From Hanleya hanleyi (lineage: Eukaryota; Mollusca; Polyplacophora; Lepidopleurida; Hanleyidae), in the NCBI GenBank assembly GCA_036873755.1, contig JAVTVY010036923.1:1-64000 (forward strand): 64,000 nt of DNA, in the 5' to 3' direction. Both the position numbers and the translations under genes were made by a program. Positions within the stretch are counted from its first letter, which is position 1. Each line of letters starts with the position of its first letter. Under the pieces are notes generated by a model that saw only the letters and a program-made list of their open reading frames with translations, did no database searches and had not been told where the DNA came from. Below are positions 54,681-64,000 of this stretch, piece by piece.

Positions 54681-55194
54681 AATTACCCGCACTAATCGCC
54701 TGTTTTGTAAGCGCTATTGTCGCGCGTTCACACGAAACCGGCGTGTAATACAGTGTAATACAGTGTCCATTTTACCGCGAGATTTGTAGACCTCTTGTTA
54801 AGCAATGCCAAACAGAGTACAAACGTCTAATCCGTCATTCAATATTCAGTCGTCGTTCATTAAAGAAGTAATGTAATAGTCACAATATTGAATTGGAATT
54901 AACTACCAAGTACACCGAGAAGTATGTTCTCTTTCTCAGAGAAACCGTCTAAGGCATCACATCATAAATCCTGATAATATTACATCTCTGAATAATATAT
55001 GATAATATTTAGAAAGATCTGGCCATTATTTCAAGGAGATATGACTGTTTCCTTGCACATTTTGCCCCTTTACAATTTCAATTCTACAGCAAATCAGATC
55101 ATATGGTTGGAATACAAACACCAACGTTGAAAATAAAATGATCAAGTGAGAGATATTGGGCAATAAATGATGATGACTGATTAGACTGAATCGG
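54681..55194. other. Unassigned host DNA
   Basis: Nothing beyond the scrap at 54815-54872. Confidence 0.4.
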
Positions 55195-56085
55195 TGATGT
55201 GAAAGCAGGCGCTTTCAAAAACCGATCAATTCAAAGCCCGTTCCTTCTCGTTCACTAAACGCTATATAGACGATCTCCTCGCTGGGGATTGTCACTATAT
55301 CAATGACGCAGTGAAGGATATATATATACACCTTCACTATATTTGAAGGAAACTACAGATAACCCTACCGAAACATCATATTTAGACCTACATCTCTATA
55401 AAAATGAAGCGGGCCTTCTCTCTCGTCGACTTTATGCCAAAGGAGAGGATCACAATTTCGACATCGTAAACTATCCCTTTATGGACAGTAATATTCCAGT
55501 GGGACCTACATATGGCGTATACATATCTCGCCTAGTAGCATTTGCTAGATCCTGTGTTAAATGTGACGCTTTTAATCAACGTCACAAATTGCAGAAATTT
55601 ATAAAACAGGGCTATACCACCAAGCGCTTCCACTCAACGTTTCTCAAATTTGGCGATACATATCGCATGCTGATAGCAAAATACGAGCGTAGCATGCAAG
55701 ATCTATGTCGTTACGTTTCGTAACTTGTGTCTAATTCCGCTTAACCCTCGGCTAGGGGCCGTATGAACCCATGTAATTCAAGATCATCAGGGTGCTCATA
55801 TGAACAGACACAATCAAAGCGTGACTGAGATACATCATTCTCTAGACTTAACAACGAATATCATATGGATTAAGACTACTGATCAGCGATACGGATTTGA
55901 TAAAATTGGAACATCATTATATCCGCTTCTCTCTTGCAGGAAACTAGCCTATGTTTATGTATACTATGATTGTCTTTTCGAATTTGGTGTAATGCTGTTA
56001 TATGGAATATGGAATAGGTCTTTGGATTATGGACGCGGATATTCTTTAATGGAATTAAGATTGACGGACCAGACGCTTGTACTCA
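55195..56085 (+). mobile_element. RT family copy with reverse-transcriptase box and longest open C-terminal domain
   Basis: YIDDLL (RT motif C, YxDD) is encoded at 55263-55280. After a frame change the frame stays open from about 55343 to a stop at 55723 (about 126 residues): SYLDLHLY, DHNFDIVNYPF, SNIPVGPTYGVYISRLVAFA and a closing KFGDTYRMLIAKYERSM. I know this C-terminal block from RT proteins frequent in marine invertebrate genomes; the order (Penelope-like or other) is not resolved here. The 3' UTR runs to 'gacgcttgtac' near 56085. Confidence 0.8.
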
Positions 56086-56289
56086 TGTAGAAACACGAGT
56101 ATCCGCATCTCCACTTTTCGGCAAGGAGTATTTTTCCGGTTGGAATTTGCGTACGGTCCCCAATTAACGTCATACAGTTGGAATTAAGAAACAGATCCAG
56201 TTAATATATGAACTCTGCTATAATCAGTATTAAATGATAAAAATAACCACAACCACAAGCTCAGCAGACTATTATAACAGGTCAATCAT

Positions 56290-56990
56290 CAGAATTCACT
56301 ACAAAAGAGATCATTACAATTTCGATATCGTAAGCTATCCCTATCTGGACAGTAATATACCAGAGGGACCCGCAAGTGGCGTATACATATCTCGTCCAGT
56401 AGCATTAGCTAGATCCTGTGTTAAATGTAACGATTTTAATCAACGTCACAAAACATTGTTGCAGAAACTTGTAAAACAGGGCTATATCATCAAGCGCCTC
56501 CACTCGATGTTTCTCAAATTTGGGGATACATATCGCATGCTGATAGCAAAATACGAGCGTACCGTGCAGGATCTGCGGCGGTACGTTTCGTAACTTGTGT
56601 CTAACTCCGCTTAACCCGGAGCTAGGGGCCGTATGAACCTATGTATTCCAAGATCCACATACGTGTTCATATGAACAGACACAATCAAAGCGTGACTGAG
56701 ATACATCACACTCTAGATAACGACTTTACAATGTATATCATATGGATTGAGAATACTGATCAGCGATATGGATTTGATATTTTTGGAACATAATGATGTC
56801 TTGCTTGCATCATTGGAAACTGCTGACCGCTTCTGTATTGCAGGAAATTAGCCTAGTTTTATGTATATTATGATTTATCCTTTTCATTTGGCCCTACTGT
56901 TATTATGTGAATTAGGTCTTTGGATTATGGACGCGGAAATTCTTTAATGGAAGACGGCTGAATATTGAATGAAGGACTAAACGCTTGTAT
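56290..56990 (+). mobile_element. Second, tandem RT family copy
   Basis: Open to 56593 with SNIPEGPASGVYISRPVALA and KFGDTYRMLIAKYERTV, then the 3' UTR to 'aaacgcttgta'. Same strand as the preceding copy, 5'-truncated. Confidence 0.8.
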
Positions 56991-58120
56991 CGGAGTGGGC
57001 TCCCCTGACAATTCAATCAGTATAGCGATAAAATGACCCGCTACGCGAGTATGTAGGTCACGATTTAATTCATGTTCACGAATAACGATCACCGATTGAA
57101 TATTTTACAAAAACTACAGGAAACAGGTTAAAGGATAAAATGGTTACTAAATTTCAGGGTTTACGTCAGAAAATATATTTAAATCTCTTTAATGGTTTTC
57201 AGTGCCCTTGTCCAGCATAAAAAATACGATGGGATTCTTTACTGTATGTCCAGTGGATCCCGAGTTAGGAATAAATGCTGTATATCAGAGTGCGGGGTGA
57301 AATCATTTTTCTTTTCTTTCAAAGCTCGGACCTTGTGATGAAACTATTATTATAAAAAACGCATCTTTTGCACATTGGAATATATACAAGAAAGATGATA
57401 TAGATTGTAGATACCGGTACACTTGACAATATTTTGGTAGTTTAAGGTATCGCAGACAAACTCATTTCAGCTACACACTTCGCGATATTATTTACTCTAA
57501 TCCACACCTTGGCCAACCAACGAGGATATATATATGATTAACTCGGCAATGATTTGGACGTTAATATTATCTTGGTACTGTATTTTTTATCTGCAGTATG
57601 TTTCCAACAATACAACATATTCCTAAATATTTTACGGTAATTTATGTCTCAAATATTAGTCGCATTTGTAGAATAGCTAGATTTTATATAGTTCACGGTA
57701 AATCAATTCAAGATCAACCTCGTATTGGAAGACATAATGTGGACGACGGCTATCTACTGAATGCAGGATCTGATACTCGTTTTTATGCATACGCATCAGC
57801 ATATATGTGCATATACCCCACCCTAATTTTGGCACTTATTTTATATCATCTATCGTATATTTATAACATAGGAAAACACAATTTGGGTGTGGTCAAGCCC
57901 ACCCTCTGGGACCCAGACCATTGACGTATAGAACGTCACGTTGTTATCCAGTTATGAAACAATAGATTTTAGACGACGGCAATCTGCTGAAAGTAGGATT
58001 TAATGCTTGTAATTGACGTAGTAAATACAGCCTTTGAATACATGTATTCCACATGTTCTTCTTCCACATGTTCTGCACTGATATTATGTGGTCTATCGTG
58101 CTTGTGGATAATGCACTTAT
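56991..58120. other. Unassigned host DNA
   Basis: 57160-57225 (minus) is a scrap of the CCTACGAAGTAG family ('ccattaaagagat' inverted). A 108-codon open frame at 57598-57924 has no motif. Confidence 0.45.
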
Positions 58121-59254
58121 TCCTACGAAGTAGGCTACAGATCGCAAATTGTCCGGTAATGAGTGAGTCAGTCAGTCCATCCGAATCCTTTCGTCGGCAA
58201 AATAAGGAGAACCATTGACATTAGAACCTTGATTTTTGGCATGAACGTGCATTAGGGCATTGTTACCAGCAAGTTCTGAACTGAAATAATTCTGATTAAA
58301 ATTAGATTGATAATTAACACTTCAGTATATTGTTATAGATATACATTGTGTATGTAAACTGTAGCCTTTAACGTGTATCCTATTGCACATGGGCCACACC
58401 AGGCTTGGGCCTTCAAATTCAGATCAAATTACCCACAGCTAAAAATAACCTGTCCCACTGTATGGCACATGGCCCTGAGGTTAATCTTAAGTACTGCATA
58501 TACCCCCAAACAATCAGCGCTGTTTCCATAACGCAGCTGAGGTGGTTTAACGTTTATCAATGAAGAAAATCTCCGATCAACCGCCATAGAATATAATGTG
58601 AAACAAGAAAACCGGAATAGTACATTCATCAGATTGCCGATGCCCAAAATGTGTTGTCTCATATATCTAGATAACAACGTGATGTAGAGACGCTATTTAT
58701 TCGTCTTTGTACCGGTTATGCTCAAGAGAATGACATAGAATCATTATTATCTTGTGCAGAGAAGGTGTTGGTCTTGAGTTGAATTACCGTAAACTACATA
58801 AATGCTACCTTTCTACTATAGTACTATATATAAAAATTTATATTGTTGGGAAAATAATGTGATTCAAAAAGTTGTTTTGATCCTGTACAAGGGCACTGAA
58901 AACCATTAAAGAGATGTAAATGTATTTTCACACGTAAAGATTGAAATCTACTGAACCTATATTATTCAATCTGTTTCCTTTAATTAAAAAATTGTAAAAT
59001 TAAATCGGCGATCGTTATTTATTTTGGAATGAAGGCGCATTAGGAGACTGTTACCAACAAGTTCTGAGCTGACCTACTTTTGATGAAAATTTCTGGTGAT
59101 TTTTGATGAAAATCACTGGCGATTCTGACTTGGGCGGTGCCCATCTTAATGTAGGCAGGATTTCAACTGGGGGTGGGGATTTTCAAGAGATCAGTTCGCG
59201 TTCGAGCCCTAATGCCTACTGTACTTCGTAGGTCCTGTGACGTTAGTCACACTG
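58121..59254 (+). mobile_element. CCTACGAAGTAG family, copy C (short form)
   Basis: 1.13 kb, complete: starts tcctacgaagtaggctacag, ends 'cgttagtcacactgc'. Non-coding. Confidence 0.9.
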
Positions 59255-59278
59255 CCATGTAACATGAGAAAACAAAAT

Positions 59279-62200
59279 TTCTACGAAGTGGGCTACAGAT
59301 CGCAAATTGTCCGGTAATGAGTGAGTCAGTCAGTCAGCCAGTCAGTCCATCCGAATCCTTTCGTCAGCAAAATAAGGAGAACCATTGACATCAGAACCTT
59401 GATTTTTGGCATGAACGTGCATTAGAGCATTGTTACCAGCAAGTTCTGAGCTGACCGAATTCTGATGAAAATTTGATTTATAATCATTTTTTTTATTATT
59501 TATTGTTAGCTCAGCGAGTGCACTGTCATGCCCATTGGGAACCCTTGGCTGTATGTTTCACTGTATATACATGGCAGTGTGACTAACGTCACAGGACCTA
59601 CGAAGTACAGTAGGCATTAGGACTCGAACGCGAACTGAACTCTTGGAAATCCCCACCCCCAGTTGAAATCCTGCCTATATTAAGATGGGCACCGCCCAAG
59701 TCAGAATCGCCAGTGATTTTCATCAAAAATCACCAGAAATTTTCATCAAAAGTAGGTCAGCTCAGAACTTGTTGGTAACAGTCTCCTAATGCGCCTTCAT
59801 TCCAAAATAAATAACGATCGCCGATTTAATTTTACAATTTTTTAATTAAAGGAAACAGATTGAATAATATAGGTTCAGTAGATTTCAAGCTTTACGTGTG
59901 AAAATACATTTACATCTCTTTAATGGTTTTCAGTGCCCTTGTACAGGATCAAAACAACTTTTTGAATCACATTATTTTCCCAACAATACAACAAATTTTT
60001 ATATATAGTACTAAAGTAGAAAGGTAGCATTTATGTAGTTTACGGTAATTCAACTCAAGACCAACACCTTCTATGCACAAGATTCTATGTCATTCTCCTG
60101 AGCATAACCGGTACAAAGAGGAATAAATAGCGTCTCTACATCACGTTGTTATCTAGATATATGAGACAACACATTTTGGGCATCGGCAATCTGATGAATG
60201 TACTATTCCGGTTTTCTTGTTTCACATTATATTCTATGGCGGTTGATCGGTGATTTTCTTCATTGATAAACGTTAAACCACCTCAGCTTCGTTATGGAAA
60301 CAGCGCTGATTTTTTGAGGGTATATGCAGTACTTAACATTAACCTCAGGGCCATGTGCCATACAGCATGTACAGTGGGACAGGGTATTTTTAGCTGTGGG
60401 TAATTTGACCTGAATTTGAAGGCTCCAGCCTGGTGTGGCCAATGTGAAATAGGATACACGTTAAAGGCTACAGTTTACATACACAATGTATATCTATAAC
60501 AATATACTGAAGTGTTAATTATCAATCTAATTTTAATCAGAATTATTTCAGATCAGAACTTGCTGGTAACAATAATGCCCTAATGCACGTTCATGCCAAA
60601 AATCAAGGTTCTAATGTCAATGGTTCTCCTTATTTTGCCGACGAAAGGATTCGGATGGACTGACTGACTGACTGACTCACTCATTACCGGACAATTTGCG
60701 ATCTGTAGCCTACTTCGTAGGAATAACACAGTACAAAACGTGATGGGATGAAATGCTAATTTTCCATCATTTGTTAGTGCATTTATCTACACTGCTATTA
60801 CCAACTTGCCATTCTTAATACACACAATTCAATATATTGTTATAGTATATAGATGTAAACTGTGGCCTTTAACGTGTATCCTATTTCACATCCAAACATT
60901 TCATCACAGACCAAATCAGGCTTCAAATTTAGGTCAAATTGCCACTGGTGGTGAAATATCATACATCAACCAATTAAGTCAGCCTGGTGCAATAACCCAG
61001 CAGAACAAAGAAAGGTGTGGTATCATCCTTCAGATTAGCCTGTGAGCAACAATGATAAAAGTTTACTGAGGGTGAAACAAAGCCATCCTGCAAGCCACCC
61101 AAGGAATTTATCAGCTTGTGTTGGGACATTTTGTTGGTATCATGTAAGTTGTTTAGTAGTTTACTCATTCAAATCTCCATACCATATTTTCTGTTATTCA
61201 ACAGACTTTTTTTTACTGGTTTTAATTGTTTAAGTTTTACTGGGTTTCAACTGCTACAGATAGTAACATAGTACTGATACTGTAGAAATGGGTAGTGTGA
61301 ATTTAATTATTCCATGTTGAGTACAATTTGTGCACATGAATGGTAGAATGTCTGGACTCTCAAATGAAAGTGTGTTATACATGTACATATCTCAAGCATG
61401 TCAGGTTTGAAGAACAAACATGGTTGCAATTAAGATATAATCAAAGAAATTTCGTGACAATTATTGAATCTAAGTAGACCCCTACCTAACAAAATTTGTT
61501 TAATAAAAAAGGCCTTCCTGGAATAAATTGTTTTCTTTTGAGAGAGAATGGTAGTTTCTGAGTTAAGAATTTCCTGTATAAAGACAGGTTGTTCAAGGAG
61601 GCTTTGTTTTTGCCGCTGTTGTGTGCATCAAGTGTATGGAAACATGATATATGCACTCAGAGCCCTGATCTACAGCTGTATAACACTCAACATCTGGCAT
61701 TGACGGCATGTTTAAAGGGTCTTAATTTATTTTCTTTGGGTAGAATGTAACTAGATAAAGTAACTTTGATCATGATGTGAAAATATGAGCACATACTTTG
61801 AGTTTTCTTTTGTACCTCTTGAATATTGACTATATATCACACTTGGATATAATTTAAACAAAAAATTACATGTGTAAACAAAATATGTCTAATTTTTTTT
61901 TGTCATTTCAAATCTTGATCCATTTTGATTCCTTGATTAGCGGATACAGAATCATTGACAGGGAGTGTGTTGATGTGTCACAGCAATGTAATTCCGATTC
62001 ACACAACGAATCTGAGGTGGTTTAATGTTTATCAATGAAGAAAATCACCGATCAACCGTCATAGAATATAATGTGAAACAAGAAAACCGGAATAGTACAT
62101 TCATCAGATTGCCGATACCCAAAATGTGTTGTCTCATATATCTAGATAACAACGTGATGTAGAGACGCTATTTATTCGTCTTTGTACCGGTTATGCTCAG

Positions 62201-62732
62201 GAGAATGACATAGAATCATTATTATCTTGTGCAGAGGTGTTGGTCTTGAGTTGAATTACCGTAAACTACATAAATGCTACCTTTCTACTATAGTCCTATA
62301 TATAAAAAATTGTTGTATTGTTGGGAAAATAATGCGATTCAAAAAGTTGTTTTGATCCTGGACAAGGGCACTGAAAACCATTAAAGAGATGTAAATGTAT
62401 TTTCACACGTAAAGCTTGAAATCTACTGAACCTTTTTATTATTCAATCTGTTTCCTTTAGTTAAAAAATTGTCAAATTAAATCGGCGATCGTTATTTATT
62501 TTTGGAATGAAGGCGCATTAGGAGACTGTTACCAACAAGTTCTGAGCTGACCTACTTTTGATGAAAATTTCCGGTGATTTTTATGAAAATCACTGGCGAT
62601 TCTGACTTGGGCGGTGCCCATCTTAATATAGGCAGGATTTCAACTGGGGGTGGGGATTTCCAAGAGTTCAGTTCGCGTTCGAGTCCTAATGCCTACTCTA
62701 CTTCGTAGGTCCTGTGACGTTAGTCACACTGC
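59279..62732 (+). mobile_element. CCTACGAAGTAG family, copy D (long form), split by copy E
   Basis: 59279-59573 and 60723-62732 form one copy of about 2.3 kb; copy A is continuous across the join ('gtatatataacacagta'). 23 bp (catgtaacatgagaaaacaa + aat) are identical at 59256-59278 and 62734-62756, immediately outside both ends. Confidence 0.88.
59574..60722 (-). mobile_element. CCTACGAAGTAG family, copy E, inverted and nested in D
   Basis: Full short-form copy in reverse orientation, nearly identical to copy C, from gcagtgtgactaacgtcaca to 'tagcctacttcgtagga'. Confidence 0.9.
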
Positions 62733-62756
62733 TCATGTAACATGAGAAAACAAAAT

Positions 62757-62971
62757 AAGAGCGTGACCATCCGACCCACGGCCGGGATCCGGTCCAAAAT
62801 AGGTCTATGTCGCCCTCCTGATCAATACCGAATTATGTATATATTGTAACTCTACATCGTGTGGTTATTGATTTATGAAAGCACGGACATGCAGACAGAC
62901 ATAGCGGCTTTAATGGTATAGATAGTGTTCTATTTCAATATCCAGTCACTATATAGGTAACTCTCTAATTA
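62757..62971. other. Unassigned host DNA
   Basis: Nothing identified. Confidence 0.4.
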
Positions 62972-63139
62972 AGAAATAATGTTTTCATATGCGTGCTAAA
63001 TGGTTATTTTACGCACGGCTAGTGTGGGAAAGTTTATATTTTAGAGCAAGAGCGAAGACCGCGCCCTAAAATTGATAAATTTTAACACACTAACCGTGCG
63101 TAAAATAACCATTTGCACGCCTATGAAAACATTATTTCT
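62972..63139. mobile_element. Foldback element, 168 bp
   Basis: 54-bp arms agaaataatgttttcata(t/g)g ... gttattttacgcacgg with few mismatches; centre 'gagcaagagcgaagac'. Confidence 0.85.
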
Positions 63140-63783
63140 ATTCTATTTCACTTCTCAAATTGATTATCAAGAAAGATTACACTGAAAGGTTGAAAACATA
63201 TTTTAAACTTTGACAACCTTTCTCCTATTTTTGAGAAAACTCGTTCACTTATGTTGGGACGCTGCTTCCGTCTCGGTTGGCATCGTGCCAATGTCAGTGG
63301 ACGAGTTTATGTGATCTCTCAAATGGGGAGTGATTTTGTCAGTTGAGTCAGCTGTTGGGAAATTACGTGGATATATGCCTATTTGTGTCGCTTTGTTAAT
63401 CAATTTCCCGATGGAAACGACAGCTAAACTTGAGAAGGAAATTTCATATTATAAATTGTTTGTTTTATTTGATTGCTACTTGTATGAAAGCAGACGTCCC
63501 TTTCCTTATCCGACTTGTGAAATGGAATCTCCTAATGAACACCTGCACTTGACACATGTACATTTCACATAACCGTGGTAAATCGTGTAATAATTGCACG
63601 GTTAGCTCGATGTTATTGACACAAGTGATATAGAATAATTCATTCACTACAGTGCGCGTTCCAACGATTAAATCAGTAAAGTGAGTTATCCAATAATTCG
63701 ATCAGTACAGTAGGCTGCCTAATAATTCAACCAGTACAGTCAGCTCTCCAACATTTCAATCAGTACAGTGCGCTTGAAAATAA
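63140..63783. other. Unassigned host DNA with a short degenerate repeat
   Basis: 63650-63800 holds about five 37-bp units with 'caatcagtacagt(g/a)(a/c)gct'. No gene. Confidence 0.6.
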
Positions 63784-64000
63784 TGCAATCGGTATAGTGA
63801 GCTACAGGATATAATTATTTCTACCCCAACCACATACACCGATATTCCAAAAGTATACTGGACTCTCAAAATTCATAAACCACCATACAAAGCTAGATTC
63901 ATCGCTGGGTTTAGAAGCTGCACCACCAAGCTTCTCTCAACCCTGTTGACGAGGGCCCTTCAGAAGCTAAAAGCAATTTTGGAAAGGTATTGTGTAAGTA
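63784..64000 (+). mobile_element. RT family: N-terminal reverse-transcriptase segment, runs off the window
   Basis: Open to the window edge with no Met. IPKVYWTLKIHKPPYKARFI (the 'LP.lYWlPKlHK.PykaRFI' RT start), then AGFRSCTTKLLSTLLTRAL and a KLKAILERYC stretch. This is the part of the same element type whose C-terminal half is found elsewhere in the window. The continuation lies to the right. Confidence 0.8.

Noticed and set aside
1..64000. CRISPR arrays, bacterial operators or terminators, and rRNA genes
   Set aside because: None seen. The regular repeats lack unique spacers of constant length, and the sequence is eukaryotic in every recognisable feature.

Overview
The window looks like an animal nuclear genome, probably a marine mollusc. 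It carries one decayed endogenous copy of a Maverick/Polinton-type (adintovirus-like) DNA virus at about 1.3-11.1 kb, followed by about 53 kb of AT-rich, gene-poor DNA full of transposon fragments. The mollusc call is inference: it rests on the 3' end of a LINE at 20.2-20.3 kb, whose 'gctatatagctg...attgctga' motif resembles abalone/vetigastropod repeats as I remember them, and on the style of the other repeats. The only clear host gene is the first coding exon of a class A GPCR at 37.05-37.50 kb.

Viral element. Ten genes lie head to tail on the minus strand. Read in transcription order from 9.5 kb down to 1.5 kb they are: a small tail-anchored protein; two tandem paralogs of unknown function; a DDE integrase with a C-terminal chromodomain; a Thr-rich single-pass membrane protein; the packaging ATPase; a basic/hydrophobic pX-like core peptide; a proline-rich conserved structural protein; penton (minor capsid); a pVI-like protein; major capsid; and an adenain-type protease (eleven when both paralogs are counted). 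One gene, a three-finger C2H2 protein with a Polinton-associated C-terminal domain, is on the plus strand at 10.07-10.99 kb. Genes abut or overlap by 1-4 nt in the structural block. Good TATA boxes stand before several transcription units, and two of them are embedded in the stop codon of the preceding gene; they decide start codons. No protein-primed DNA polymerase B is visible in the window. Integrase, pX, the Pro-rich protein, penton, pVI, MCP and protease all carry frameshifts or a nonsense codon (at least 11 breaks), while ATPase, membrane protein, both paralogs, tail-anchored protein and zinc-finger gene are open.

Flanks. Left of the element (1-1.3 kb) are a 24-bp CCAAT-box array and a 182-bp tandem duplication. 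Right of it (11.45-11.81 kb) is a 36-bp x 10 minisatellite whose every unit carries a YY1-like GCCGCCATnTT core.

Rest (12-64 kb). Repeats dominate: a piggyBac-like TTAA element family; a reverse-transcriptase element family (YIDD box and a C-terminal 'SNIP..GP.YGVYIS' region) with more than ten fragments in both orientations; an I/Jockey-like LINE RNase H tail; a 1.1-2.3 kb family with CCTACGAAGTAG ends in five copies, two of them nested; several foldback elements, one with a clean 8-bp hAT-like target duplication; and a 1.77-kb element whose long inverted termini are built from tandem palindromic units. Four nested insertions can be read directly from interrupted copies. Long stretches between these contain nothing I can identify.
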